Shown one piece after another: positions 9,368 to 22,451 of a stretch of 64,000 nucleotides of DNA. Location of the stretch: assembly GCF_026210795.1 (NCBI RefSeq), contig NC_089430.1, positions 3,844,001 through 3,908,000 on the forward strand, written 5' to 3'. The stretch comes from Rhizophagus irregularis. Taxonomy: Eukaryota > Glomeromycota > Glomeromycetes > Glomerales > Glomeraceae. Numbering within the stretch: the stretch's first letter is position 1; each line of letters starts with the position of its first letter. Made by a program: the position numbers and the translations under genes. Below the pieces are notes generated by a model. The model did no database searches and had not been told where the DNA came from. It was given only the letters and a program-made list of their open reading frames with translations.

Positions 9368-12300
9368 CAACCTGTGTAAATTACCACTTTATTTGCAATT
9401 GAATAAGAAAATAATGAAATAACTACTTTTCTCTAAAATTATATTTAGAAGAAAATCTGATTGAAAAGTTAATAAAAATATTATCACTATTATTAAAATT
9501 TTAAGTCCTTTTATTTTTACAATTAATAAAATATTTGCTATTAATAAAAGTTTTACTATTGATAATATTACTAGTGTTTAAACCTATAATCTATTATTAA
9601 TAAATTATAACTGATATCTGTTAATATCAGGTTTATAATTTTAAATTTAATTGACAAATTCTATTTAAATTCAAAAATTGATTATCAAATATAACTAATA
9701 AATAAATATTAGTTATTTTACAGCTAAATAGAATCATGCTTTTTTCATCATTATACTGATATTTTTTTTATTAAGATATAAATAAATTACTATTGCATAA
9801 TTATTATTGATATTTTTTACGTTGTTTAATCAATAGTTTATTATATTTATACAATGATCATTAGTGGCTGCTGAATAATACAATTATTTGATAGGGATAT
9901 TAAAATATTATCTAAACTGCTTCACAGTTCAGTGATATTCTAACCTCCTATTAAATAACTAATATATATCAGTTTGTAATGGATTATTAGATTATTAGTT
10001 TAGTTGAAAAGCTTTTTGCATTTTATATGATGTATTTAATTGATTAAAACTATTATTAACCTCTTAAATCCTGCTATTTAATCTTTATTAAATCATTAAC
10101 TAATTATTATCAGTCTATTAACTAACCTAGTAAGAAACTGTGTCAAATTTTTCTTAGCAGGTGCCAATTCAAATTTATATTACCTTAATGGATCAACTTA
10201 TTTACCTATTAAAAACTTGGATTTAAATATTAAATATTATTTTTATTAGTAAAATATTTAATATTTCTTATAAAATACTAATAAATAAAAGTAATACTAA
10301 TGTTAAATTAAATTTTCAAAATGTGAAAAATCTAAATAAAATTTTCAATAATAAAGAGTAATTACTTCAGTGAAAATATATGAATAGTGTTAAAAAAGTA
10401 AAAAAGTACAAAAAATACCTAAAATTAAAGGCTTTTATAAATGTTATATTTGTAATAAAATAAGGTGCAATGCTACTTTTTACAAAAATATAGGTAATAA
10501 ATAGAGAAAGAAAGAAGGAAATGATAAATAGCAATTGTAAATATATAAAATAAATTTAAAAATTTACTGAAAAAGTATAATATTATATTTATTTAAATAA
10601 AATTTTATAGAGTATTAAATATATTTTAAATTTTAGTTTTATAGAATACTAATACATTTGTTTTATTAATATTAGCCAATTAAAGTTAATAAATCATTTT
10701 ATAATATCAATTAAAATTGAGATATAATTTTTTTCTTTTTTATAAAATTTATATATATTTATACATCCATCTTAGAGGATAGAGGTTAAATTTAAATATT
10801 ATACAAGGATGCTAAATCTAAATTTAATCTTAATAAAATTTATTTAAACAAAAAGCTTTTACCAAGCTTTATAAAAAAAAAAAGTTTATACCTTTTTCTG
10901 TGATGGTTTTCATATGTTGTTGTAAAAGGGGATGTTAATATTCAAATTTAGATTATTAATTATTAAGAAATTCAATGTGTATAATAATTGTTTACAGATT
11001 CAAAATAAAATAAATACTTAAAAATATATTTATATTTCTTTCGTCTAAATCAACAATATTTAATAAAGGATATTATGAAATTTATAAATAAAATTTCAGC
11101 TGCTTAAACATTTATAGTTGTTGAGATATTTAGGTTTTTATCAGTACAACTATTTTCTTAACACTTTATATTATATGAAAGAAAGAAATAATATTTGTAT
11201 AAATTTTTTATATTGCAAAAATTGGGGATTATAATAAAGTTAACTATAATTAATGACTTGTAATTAATTAAAAGTATTATTATTACTAACAAATTAACTA
11301 ATAGTGTAAAAATAAAGGCTAGATTTTTCTCTTAGTAAATTGTGTATGTAGGATAATCCATATACGAATTTTAATAATAATAATAATAGTTCAAATATTC
11401 CATTATATTATTAATCTAGATAAGTAAGTTAAACAACGGTTGATAAAAAAAGCGGAAGACGGAACTGGTTAAACTGGTTTGTTAATAGAAAGAGATCAAT
11501 AATAACCTAGTGCAAAAGTATCAGACTTGACCCACCTGGTGGCATCATCTTGACCCCTTATTGTAAAATATATTATGTGGGCCAAATTAACACCGCGTGG
11601 TTGGTTAAGAAACCCTAGCGGCCTAGCCTCTATCTGCAAGGGGGGATTTCTGAAAATTAATGTCTTAAAATACATTTATCGTAATTAAATTCTTAAAATA
11701 TAATAATGGAATAAATTATTGCATAAATGTCCCATTAAACTTCTATTTTCAGTTTAATAGATGACCATTTATGTCATTAAAATGTGTCTAACTATACCTG
11801 ACTGAGTTCTTATAACAAGTAACATTAGAATAACGATTTATTTAAAGAAAATATATTATTAAATACTCCTTTTTTAAAAAAAAACCATTACTAAGCCCTA
11901 ATATGAGATAGGAATTTTGGAAATAATGTGAAAAATGTACAGCGGTAAATCTACAATCAAGAATAAAATAACGATAATGGGAATATAAATCACGTGTTTA
12001 TTACATAATAGCAAAAAAATTTTCTAATTTCTAAATTGAAATTCATTCTGTAAAAAAGTACGAATAGGTTCACCCTATAGATAGCATTAATATGTAAAAT
12101 TTTCTCATTTTAAATAAAAGTTTTTCTTATTTAAAATAATAACATGGGTAACATGTAACATGGGGTAAAATTTTTAATAATGAACGTATAAGTATGCATG
12201 CAGTTCATAACGATAATAATACTATATCTTTGGCGTACCAAATATTATTTTTCACATGAATTTTAAAAAATTGATATCTTCATCTAAGTTACTTTATTTT

Positions 12301-13538
12301 TCTTTCTTTCAAAGTACCAATGATCATTTTTATAAGACCAGAATTAGTTATTGAATGCACGAAAATCATCCCCCACAAAAATCATTGCCACGTATAGTCA
12401 ATGGTCATTATGTTGTACAGTAATCATATGAACTTTAATGAAAAAAAAAAAATTATAAATTTTATAATCGAGTTTACTTGTTTTTCTTGGATAACAAGTA
12501 TTAAGAATGAATCTTAATTCGGTAACTGAATCATCAAAATGGCTCGAGCAAAAAAAAAAAACCCGGAGTAAATATGGAGATGATAAAAGAAAGAAGAGAA
12601 AGAAGAGAATGATTTACTTGATTAACAGAAACATTGTAAAGAAAGATAACTTCAACAATTGACAGATTACATTATAGAATATAAGAAACGGTTTTCTTTA
12701 CTAATAATTACGTATTACCACTATATTTCACGTGAGATAATTTATTTTTTTTCATGTGTTATTTCTATATTCAACTGCATTGTTTATATTTTTCCATATA
12801 TGCGTTAGGTTTTAACTTTAATTATAATTTTCCAAATATAGTTTAGTTAAATGCATTAATAGACACATTTTGTTGTATATGTTATTTAAAATTCGAATAA
12901 GAAAATTTTTTAATTTTTTTAATCTTTTATAAATATTTATATTTTAACATTTTACACAATGGATTATTTTGTATAATAAAATAAGTTACTTTTAGATCAT
13001 AAGAGAAGAATATTATATATTGTTAAAATTTTAATAAAAATATATTGTTTTTTTTTAAACGAACAAAATAATTGTTTAAATTTAAATTGTTTGTTTTTTT
13101 TCTCCGTTACTCTTCCTTGGCTGTAATACACAAAAATATGCATTGAATGCAACCCCACAATTACTTAACTGGAAAAATTCCCACGATATGATGATCATTG
13201 TGTACATTAATATAAATAAATCGTAACCTTATCCAATTAATTTTTCCACGGTCATCTTTTTTACCACGCTACTAATTTTAGTTTTTAAGATTTTGTTTCA
13301 AGATAATCTAATATTTCTTATTTTCTTGTTCGTTTTTTTTTTTCAAGTCCGGTCAATTCCGATTAAATTTTGGGCGTCATTGAGTTTTTATCACAAAAAA
13401 AATTGGCTGAAAATAATAATACATTTTTTTTCGTTTGTGTAGATCGGCCAAAATATCTAAATGCATATATCTCATATTCTGATGCACATGATACATGCTT
13501 TTTGAAAAAAGAAAGTTTTTGATTTTTTTTCTTTTTAC

Positions 13539-13574
<36 letters not shown>

Positions 13575-14291
13575 ATTATTATTATTAATTTTTTTTGTTC
13601 CAAGTTTTTATTTCAAATATTTCTAAAATATTTATATATATATATTCATTTACATTTTTCCATTTTTTAACAAAAATTTTTGTGGGGGATCGATCCCTAA
13701 AGTTTATAATAACTCTAGGTCCAATTAGGAAGTACATTGTAAATTTAAAATTAGGAGAAGGTTACAGATTTTACATTCAAATTTCGGAGACAATTTTTAT
13801 TAGAGATTCATACCTTTTTTTTTTTTTATTTTGTAAGAAAATTTTTATTTATCGATTACTGACCGCTATTTAAAAAAAAAAGATCTGTGTTCATTTTATA
13901 ATTGTAACTCCTTTCCTAAATTTAAAGTTAAATTATCATCCACTAATATCTGTAGATTTAATAGCTACTTTATATTGTTCGTATAAATAAATACCCCCCT
14001 CCCCTCCCAATTCATTAATTTTAATCCCGAATTTTTTTTTAACAAAGATTATATATTTTCTTTATTTTCTTTCCATTTTTTTTTTTTATAATTAATTTAA
14101 TAATTTTTGTTTATATATTTATTCTTTTCGTTTTTCTCGAAATAACCGAAAAAAACAAGGAAAAGAACAAAATATATAAAAATACCACCACTTTTCTTAA
14201 TTTCCGTTACTAGCTCAACTTAATTTACTACATCCTTAATACCTTAAAAAACAATACCTTTAGTACTTCTATAAGTTTTAAGTTTTAAGAA
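9368..14291. other. Gene-free AT-rich interval upstream of GDH2
   Basis: There is no supportable gene in this 4.9-kb stretch. It holds A/T homopolymers, a less AT-rich patch at 11505-11650 (see findings), CT-rich and TTA microsatellites at 13530-13590, and a C-rich run at 13993-14008. The last few hundred bases should contain the GDH2 promoter, but I recognise no specific site. A short frame at 13595-13873 is low-complexity and was not called. Confidence 0.6.
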
Positions 14292-17200
14292 ATGGTTGAA
14301 AGATTTCGAGGAGTACCGGGTTTATTTATGCCCACAAATAGTATTGTAAAAGATTCAAGTGGTTATAGTGATAATATCTTTGAAGGAAAGGCAGACCAAA
14401 TGCTTAAAGTTTGTGAATACTTGGAAGAAAAAGGTTTTATACCCAAGGATCTTGTCAGGCACGAAGTTTCTTGGTTCTACGGGTAAGTTATGTTAATAGC
14501 TCATCTCACTGTTTCACGTGTATCGTTTTTAAACATTACCTAATTTGTTCACATGACTTGATTAAATAGGAATCTTGGAATCGATGACATGTATTTTACT
14601 ATGGAAAACATTGATACTATTGCAAACCATATTTTGGCCTTATATGGTGCAAAGATTTATGCTTATACGAAGAATCAACAAAGTGAACTTGATATCAATT
14701 TAGAAAGGGAAACTGACGAAGCCGCAGTATATATACATACATCTCGTCCTGGTATTTCTCAATTAACTGGTCCTCAACATGAAAGAAGGTATTCATTATG
14801 ATTTAATTTAATCTTTATTAAACTTTTAGTATTCTAATACTTCATATTTTATTTTATTTTAGAATCGATCTTAATTATTTAGATGTTAGCAATACTACTA
14901 ATGCTTATCGTTTGGAATCTTATCGTTCTCGTGGAAATGTATCACCTTCTGTGAATGCCCAAATTCGTTGCTATTTTGTTGCTAAATGTGATTTTGTGAA
15001 ATCAAATCCTTCTCCTGACGAAGAAACCGACATTCGTCTTGTGGGTGATAGAACATTTTTGGAAAAGGCCACTGAAAATACTTTGGAAATCTATCAAAAT
15101 GTTATGAAAGCTGTTCTTAAAAGAACTGGTCCAGTGATTGAAATGTTTGAAGTAGAAGGAAGTCGTGAAAGACGTCTTGTCATTGGTTATAGACAACGCA
15201 GTACTCAATCTTTCTTCTCAGCTATGTCAGATCTTTATCATTTTTATGAACTTTATTCTACTAGAAAATATGTCGGTTAGTAATTACTTATTACTTGTTA
15301 AAAATTTTTTTTTTTAAAAAAAAAAGTTAAAATATTCTCTTTTAATAATTATCATTTTTAGAACAATTTTCAAATGGTGTTACTGTGATGAGTCTATATC
15401 TTAATCCACTTCCAAGTTCCAAATCTTCTCCGATTGAACATTCAATTCATCAAGTCATTAAAGAAGCTTCGCTTATTTATTGTTTGCCTACTACACCATT
15501 CCAACACTTTTTCCAAAGTGGAAAATTGTCTGTTCAAGAAACAATTTATGGTTATGTTGGTTGGATTTTTGCCCAACATTTCCTTAATCGTTTGGGTAAT
15601 GAGTATGTTAGTCTTTCAAATATTTTGGATCAAAATGATCCTGTTCATGCGGAAGTTTTGAACAAGATCAAAAAGAGGTTACGTTCGGATGCTTTTACGC
15701 GTGAATATATTTTAGATATCATAAAAATGTATCCAGATTTAATTCACTTGTTATACATTAACTTTGCATTAACTCATTATGTTAATCCACGTGCCGCTGC
15801 TCTTGAGTAAGTAACATATATATATATATATTTTTTTTATTGTAACGTTTTGTTTCAATAATTGTTTTAAACAAAAATTCTCTTTTAATTTTTGCTTATG
15901 AACAAAAAAAAAAAGACCGACATTATCATTCCAACGTATTCAAACTGATGTTGTGCTCAATGATGATGAACTACTGGATAAAATCAAAAAGACAACATCA
16001 AATGTTCACGAATTTATGGTGTTTGAATCTTTCTTGATTTTCAACAAGCATGTTCTTAAAACAAATTTCTATCAACCAACCAAAGTAGCATTATCCTTCC
16101 GTCTTAATCCTGCTTTCTTGCCATCGATTGAATATCCTTCCAAACTTTATGGTATGTTCCTCGTTATTGGTTCTGAATTCCGCGGTTTCCACTTGAGATT
16201 CCGTGATGTCGCCCGTGGTGGCATTCGTATTATTCGTTCTAGAAATAAGGAATCATACAGTATCAATTTGAGATCTCTCTTTGATGAAAATTATGCATTG
16301 GCTGCAACTCAACAAAGAAAAAATAAGGATATACCTGAAGGTGGTTCAAAAGGTACAATTCTCTTGGACATTTCGCAACAAGATAAAGATCGGGTTGCAT
16401 TTGAAAAATATGTTGATAGTATTCTTGATCTTTTGATTCCTGGAACTACTCCCGGTATTAAAGAGGTAAAGTATATCAAGATAACTCTCAGAATTTTCAA
16501 GAGTCTCTTCAATTTATATTTATATTTAACAATATATATTTATAATATATATATTTATTTTATACTTCTGAACAGAAAATTGTTGATTTATACAATAAAC
16601 CAGAAATTTTATTCTTTGGGCCAGATGAAGGAACTGCCAATTTTGTTGATTGGGCTAGTGCGCATGCTCGCAAAAGAGGTGCTTCATTCTGGAAAGCTTT
16701 CACAACTGGCAAAAGTCAATCAATGGGTGGTATTCCTCATGATCTTTATGGTATGACAACTCGCTCAGTACATCAGTATGTACTCGGAATATATAGAAAA
16801 TTTGGTCTCAAGGAATCCAAGATTTCAAAATTCCAAACTGGTGGACCTGATGGTGATTTGGGTAGCAATGAAATTAAAATTTCAAAGGACCGCACAGTTG
16901 GTATGTGGTTAAAAATTAATTGACTTATATATTTTCAATGAGAATATTAAATAACATTTTTTGCATTGTTTTTAGCTATCGTCGATGGTAGTGGTGTAAT
17001 ATGTGATCCTGAAGGTATTGATAGAAGTGAATTAAAACGATTGGCTCAAAATCGTTTGACGGTTTCACGTTTCGAGGCTTCTAAATTGTCACCAAATGGA
17101 TTTAAAGTTTTAATAGATGAACAGAATATAAAATTACCAAGTATGTTAAATATAAAAGCTCTCTTTGCAATATTATAATTTATTTATAAAATTTCCTAAA

Positions 17201-18006
17201 AAAAAAATTTTTTTTTCCTTCTTTAATTATTAGGTGGCCAAGCTGTAGAAGACGGTTTATTATTCCGTAATAATTTTCATTTAATGAATCTTGTTTCAGC
17301 TGAACTCTTTGTTCCATGTGGCGGTAGACCGGAAGCTGTTGATCTTAGCAATGTTAATTTATTACTTGATAAAAATGGTAAACCAAGATTCAAATATATT
17401 GTAGAAGGTGCCAATCTCTTCTTTACTCAAGAAGCTCGTGTTAGATTAGAACAAGCTGGTGCTATAATATTTAAGGATGCATCAGCCAACAAAGGTGGTG
17501 TCACATCATCTTCTTTGGAAGTATTAGCAGCTCTTGCATTGACAGATGAAGAATTTGAAAAGAACATGCAAGTCCATGACAATATTATTCCAGCATTCTA
17601 TAATGAATATATTAAAGAAGTTCATCGAGTTATTGAAAAGAATGCAGAATTAGAATTTGAATGTATTTGGAGAGAACATCGAAGAACTGGTAAACCACGA
17701 TCGATTATTTCTGACGAACTCAGTCTTGCCATTGTAGATCTAAACGAAAATATGCAACAATCATCTCTATGGTCAAATGAACCATTAAGAAAAACCGTAT
17801 TAAGAGATGCATTCCCACAATTACTCCTTGACAGATTAGGATTAGATACTTTATTGGAAAGAGTACCCGAACCTTACGTAAAAGCCATATTTGGATCTTA
17901 TTTGGCTAGTAAATTCGTATATAAATATGGAACAAATCCATCACAGTTTGCATTCTTTGAATTTATGAGTCCGTTCTTTTCAAAAATTAACGATCAATTT
18001 AGTTGA
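14292..18006 (+). CDS. GDH2: NAD-specific glutamate dehydrogenase (large, GDH2 type)
   Basis: Catalyses NAD+-dependent oxidative deamination of glutamate to 2-oxoglutarate and ammonium, linking amino-acid breakdown to the citric acid cycle. Eight exons by splice sites: 14292-14482, 14570-14788, 14863-15275, 15362-15806, 15916-16465, 16576-16900, 16976-17140 and 17234-18006. They sum to 3081 bases, 1026 residues, close to the usual size of about 1,050 for fungal GDH2. Seven GT-AG introns are 74-110 bases long. Visible core motifs: FHLRFRDVARGGIR (glutamate binding), PEGGSKGT with the conserved Lys near 565, FFGPDEGT near 620, and the nucleotide-binding TGGPDGDLGSNEI near 693. The long N-terminal half is typical of the large class. 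The ATG at 14292 heads exon 1 after in-frame stops. No breaks seen. Convergent with the RPR2-like gene. Confidence 0.95.
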
Positions 18007-18436
18007 CTCGGCAAGGATTTAAAGAAAGATGAAGTAACGACAAATAAGAATGGAACATTATACGATTCACATTATTATATATTATTATTTAGTAATATTA
18101 TTGTTTTTATTACCCTTTTTATTACTTATTTGAATCATGAATAACAGTAGTGACACAAGAGAAAAAAAATTATTTATAATCCAATCCTACATACAACCAC
18201 TATACCTTGTTGTTTTTATTTGTTCAACATTATTTTTTGTAGAATAGTAAATAATAACACTTAATTTAAGAAGGATTTTATTTATTAGCTAATGGGAGTT
18301 TTTACTGTGAAAGAGATTTTTTTTTATTTTCTTAATGTCATTTATTATTATTTTACTTTTTTCATTATTCAAAAAGAAAAAAAAAATTTTATGAAATAGA
18401 AAAGAAGTTAAGAACTTATTAGTTAAAATACCTTAT
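18007..18436. other. Convergent 3' intergenic region
   Basis: A/T-rich 3' flanks of GDH2 (plus) and the Rpr2-like gene (minus). Tandem TTATTT runs precede the minus-strand stop. No gene. Confidence 0.6.
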
Positions 18437-19184
18437 TTATTTATTTATTTTTTCTTTTGACTCTGAACTATAACTTTTTTTTTGTTTTGATTTATTTCTT
18501 TTCTGATGATGAGGTGGTTGTTGTGTAACTTCATCATTTTCTCCTGATGATGTTTCATTTGATCCGAAGATATTTTCGGGTTTTTCAGAAAATAATTGAT
18601 AACCTTTGCGAGCAGAATAATTTTTTGAAGTATTACATTCAGTACACATAACTTGAAGGTGAGGTTCAGGACGAGCTAATATCAATTAGTTAAATTAGAG
18701 AGAATTTAATTAAGAGATTTATTAATACATAAATGAACGGATAAAATGACTTACATTTAATTCGAACTTTAGATGTTACTCCAGGTAACAGAATTGTTTC
18801 ACATCTTTTACAAATTGTACGTTTTATTGAAGGATCTATACGTAAAACTTGTTTCGTACCAATCGTTTTCATGGTATTTATATAAAATCTACCTAACGAA
18901 GCTAAATTTTTCGTATTGTCCAAGTTAGTTTTGTTAGTCGTTGCATTACTTTTTATTATTTTAGATTGTCCTTGTTGTAATTCTTGCTCTTGATCTGAGA
19001 AAGAATATAATAGGGAAGGTTGTTGAGACGTGGAAGTTGTAGGTAGTATTGGTGATGGTTGTGTTATATTTGCACTTATTGTTGTCATTAATGTTGCTGC
19101 TTGATAAAGAAAATTCATTCGTTGATATATTTCTCTATGTTGTATCAAACGTGGTTCTGAATTCTTTTCTTTCTTCTTTCCCAT
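18437..19184 (-). CDS. RPR2: Ribonuclease P protein subunit, Rpr2/Rpp21 family
   Basis: Probable zinc-binding protein subunit of nuclear RNase P, which trims tRNA 5' leaders. Two exons: 18755-19184 and 18437-18675, joined across a 79-base intron (GTAAGT donor at 18754, ATTAG acceptor). Total 669 bases, 222 residues. The core matches the family: RFYINTMKTIGTKQVLRIDP, then RTICKRCETILLPG and, after the intron, HLQVMCTECNTSKNY. These supply the paired CxxC zinc ligands. A low-complexity Ser/Thr/Gln stretch lies at about 45-85 and a Lys/Ser-rich tail at the C-terminus. The start is the ATG of MGKKKEKN at 19184. The insert before the zinc region makes it longer than yeast Rpr2. The symbol denotes the family. 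Confidence 0.85.
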
Positions 19185-19855
19185 TTCTCTTACTTTCCAA
19201 GAAATATCTGATATAATTTAATAAAAAGTTTTCGCGTTAAACATAAATCGCCGAATTATGAGAAAATTTATAGCCGTTTGTGTCACATTGCATGCACCAT
19301 TGTATATCACGTGACTCTTTGCTGTGATAATCTCAAAAATATATATACACATTAGTAAACAATTATATATACTTTTCTTTTCATGAAAGTTGAAACTATA
19401 TATATGTTGTTCTAGACTATATTTTTTTTTTCCTAAGAGTGTTGTTATTTATGAAAATTTTAATTTCATTATTTTTATAAAGACTTTTAAAGGTCTTTAA
19501 AAAAAATGTTTTTTATGAATATTCTATAATTTGTTGATTAAAACAATTATGATTAGTGCATGAATTTTATTTTCATATCTGATATGTTCAAATGAACTTG
19601 CGATAATATACAGTACTTGTTTGTATTGTGTATAACTGATATTAAAGTTAACTCATAATAATGACTTTATAGCGATATCAAGTTAATCAAGTTTAAAATT
19701 TTTTAATCATTGATAATTGATCCAATAATTAGTCTAATTTATAATTTTCACAAAAAACGGGAATATTTTTTTTTTTTAAAAAAAAAATTTTAATTTATAG
19801 CACTCTAAAATGAATTGATACTAATATATGAGCTTATTGGTAAATCAAAAAAAAA
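19185..19855. other. Intergenic region between Rpr2-like gene and vWA copy 1
   Basis: Should hold the promoter of the minus-strand Rpr2-like gene on its left side and the 3' flank of vWA copy 1 on its right. The sequence CTTATTGGTAAATCAAAAAA before the vWA stop resembles the flank of copy 3 near 25020, so the tandem duplication includes it. No gene seen. Confidence 0.6.
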
Positions 19856-20494
19856 TTATTCCCTCAATGTGATAGCAGAATTGATAGCAGAACAAGCAGC
19901 ATCAAAAAATTTTTCTACTAATCCCTCCGGATCTGGAGTGCTCATGATATCAAACACTGGAAATTCTCCAATTATGCTTTGGAACACTTTGATCATCGTA
20001 TCTGTATATTCTGTAATCTTGCCGAAAAAATAATGAATTTCTGCCGATCGCATTTCCCTCAATACTTGTTCTTCAGTAAGGCCATATGGGTCGCCGTCCG
20101 GATAGTCATCTTCTGGATTATCGAATTGATGGCCATGTGGTGGATAGTCACCGATGTGTAAAAGGACGCGGGTAGTATTTCGCCAGGTCATTTTGGTTAC
20201 GGCTGCGTTAAGTCCGCCCAGAACATCTTCCGGTCCATCTCCACCACCACCTGTAGCTGGAACATTCGATAGATAATTTTTGAATTCTTCGCAAGAATAA
20301 GTGAAATCAAAAACCTGTAAGCGGATAGGGTTATCACAGTGATCACGGTAACCACAGAAACCGACCCGAATTTTAATTGCTGGTTCCAATTTTGCCATGT
20401 ATTCTACTACTTTTTCGATAGCATCTTTGGCACCTTCAATGTATTCCCCCATAGAACCAGTACAGTCCATAACGAAGCAAAGGTCAACTTCCAT
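19856..20494 (-). CDS. vWA-domain protein, cassette copy 1
   Basis: An intronless 212-residue protein that is almost entirely a von Willebrand factor A domain. The metal-ion-dependent adhesion site is DCTGSMG near residues 10-16 (DxTxS). Other conserved stretches are VGFCGYRDHCD, GGDGPEDVLGGLNAAV, RVLLHIGDYPPHG and YFFGKITEY. The overall pattern resembles the vWA domain of fungal and Dictyostelium vWA/alpha-kinase proteins, but no kinase domain is attached. There is no signal peptide or membrane segment, so it is probably cytosolic. It is divergent from a decayed coiled-coil gene at 21205-22095. This copy differs most from the others (for example an extra Gly in the GGGGD loop) but is fully open. 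Its partner and function are unknown; such domains usually bind proteins through a divalent metal. Confidence 0.85.
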   Translation of the reverse strand: MEVDLCFVMDCTGSMGEYIEGAKDAIEKVVEYMAKLEPAIKIRVGFCGYRDHCDNPIRLQVFDFTYSCEEFKNYLSNVPATGGGGDGPEDVLGGLNAAVTKMTWRNTTRVLLHIGDYPPHGHQFDNPEDDYPDGDPYGLTEEQVLREMRSAEIHYFFGKITEYTDTMIKVFQSIIGEFPVFDIMSTPDPEGLVEKFFDAACSAINSAITLRE

Positions 20495-21204
20495 TTGGAG
20501 TTTAATGTTTATTTGATTTTTTTTCGAGTTTTGGACCTATTAAACACTGTTAAACAACATGACAATAAATGAAAACTTTTAATTAACGAATTTCAGTAAA
20601 ATAATAACAGACAATTAAAATAGCACTTACAAACCTAAAGAAATATTTCTTTCTTGAAAAATTACAAAGGATAAAAATAATATGAATGAAAAGTATGCCT
20701 TTATAAACACATACTTTTAGTACAAGCTTTCATTTGATAGAAGGACAAAATTGGATAACAGATTAAGGCTATCACTCAAAGAGAAATAAGAGAATAAAAT
20801 GAAGAATAAAAGAAAGTATTTTTAGAATAGTTTTCTTGTAAAACCTGTAATTCAAAATCATTTTTCATACTGTTTGATTTTATGCCAATTGCAAAATCTC
20901 TTTAAATGACAAAAAGTCTCAGAAAAAAAATAATAATAAATAATATAAATAAATAAAATAAAAACTTAAAATAAAACAAGTTGTGTTGACTAATTAAACA
21001 GGTGAAAATATCAATTATCACAAAAAATAGAGTATAATGCGTTCATTGTACGATGATTTTTTATGTTATCATTGTATTATTGTCATATACTTTTTTAGTT
21101 TAATATTATAATGATATTTTTGACGAAAAAAAGAAAAGGAAAGTAGTTATTCTACGACATATTATGATATTTTAAGTAATTCCGTGGAATCATTGTTTTA
21201 TATA
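20495..21204. other. Divergent promoter region, copy 1
   Basis: This separates vWA copy 1 from its decayed divergent partner and is related to the matching intervals of copies 2 to 4. Shared blocks include AATAATAACAGACAATTAAAA near 20600, the TATA-like box at 20700-20707, and AAAATCTCTTTAAATGAC near 20890. Confidence 0.65.
20700..20707 (-). promoter_or_regulatory. Conserved TATAAA box upstream of vWA copy 1
   Basis: TTTATAAA sits about 206 bases upstream of the ATG. The same box in the same context (AGTA-C-TTTATAAA-ACAC) lies 208-218 bases upstream of copies 2 and 3. Conservation in otherwise diverged flanks supports a core promoter role, by inference. Confidence 0.45.
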
Positions 21205-22095
21205 TTCGATCTTTTTTATATTCGGATAATACATTAAAAATAAACGTCAATCGATGAATTTCACATTGACCAAGAAAAGATTAGATCCGAATGAATTGAA
21301 TAGATAGATATCGATATAAGAATTAAATAATCAATTTACAAAACTTGAAAGTGAATGTTACAAAACCACTAGAAAAAAAAAATAAATATAACACGAGAAA
21401 CAATTGAAAAAACTGAAGTCAAAGAAGAATTTCAACAAGAATGAATTTAGACAAGTACACGAAAATTTGAGAATATTAACATTATAATGATTAGGCAAGA
21501 AGAGAAATGGTTTATGTAAATTAGTAGCTAAAAATATCAAACTTAAAGAAGAAGCATCGGTTTATCGATGTTGGAATACTATGTAACTCGAAATCTACTA
21601 ATATGGATCTTAACACTAAAAGAAGTGCTTTATTAAATCCATTTTACATCGTAGAGCATTGGATTTAGTACGTAAGCTCTCTCATGGATCGGCTGAAATC
21701 CAAGGTAAATCTTTATATTTGAATCGGAACAAGATGAAATTATATATGTATCGATAATAAAAATGCGTTAATTGTGGGCTTAACAATATAATTGATAATG
21801 AAATATTTGTATGACATAATTTTACAAATTAATATCGTAAAGTTAATGTTGGTTTCGCGTAAATGTTCAAGACCAGAATTAAGTGAATTCATTGATGAGT
21901 GATGGTTAATCCAAATACTGTATGATGAAAGGATGATAAAATCGAAATATTACGCGTAGATATATGCTACTTTCTTCTAGTTGGACAAACTTGAAATCTT
22001 CAGACATAAATTAGAATAAATACACTTGCAAAAGTATTTCCGCTAAATATCAGAGAAATATCAGCGGTCTGAATGAAACCAACGAAGAAAAAAGC
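21205..22095 (+). pseudogene. Decayed coiled-coil gene, cassette copy 1
   Basis: A relic of the gene intact at 28335-29999. Recognisable blocks in order: AGAAAAGATTAGATCCGAAT near 21277 (intact GAATTAGATTTCAATGATCC), AAGAGAAATGGTTTA near 21500, TATGTAACTC plus TAATATGGATCTTAACA near 21580-21615, TTGGATTTAGTACGTAAG near 21660, TTGGTTTCGCGTAAATGTTC near 21850, ATTACGCGTAGATATATGCT near 21950 and CACTTGCAAAAGTATTTCCG near 22023. The order is the same as in the intact gene, but there are many stops, deletions and frameshifts and the coiled-coil half is shortened. Clearly non-coding now. Confidence 0.8.
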
Positions 22096-22451
22096 GATCG
22101 AATAATATTATTACACAGAAATGATAATAGTTTTAAGAAAATAATTATATGTACAGTACATATACATATCAAATTTAATATATAAAAGAATGATATATGA
22201 AGGCTAACATTATTATTACTACAAATCTTTAGCATCTACTTCGAAAGAAATTATTTGCCACGTGCTGATTTAAAGTAGCGTACTTCAATTGCGGTAGATT
22301 TTTAAAAAATCTAAAGAATTAGAAGGTTTTCAAGTTCAAAGTTTTTTAACTTAGAAACTTTATTTATTTCGTGTAAAAATAATTTAAAATATAAACTTTA
22401 AAGCTTTCAATTTGATAATTTGATTAATTTAAGCTATTAATAATAAAAAAA

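Noticed and set aside
11560-11640. tRNA or small nuclear RNA in the less AT-rich patch
   Set aside because: No cloverleaf, no B-box-like GGTTCGAANCC and no Sm-like context could be found by eye.
13595-13873. 92-residue open frame before GDH2
   Set aside because: Phe/Ile/Tyr-rich composition from T-rich DNA, with no domain.
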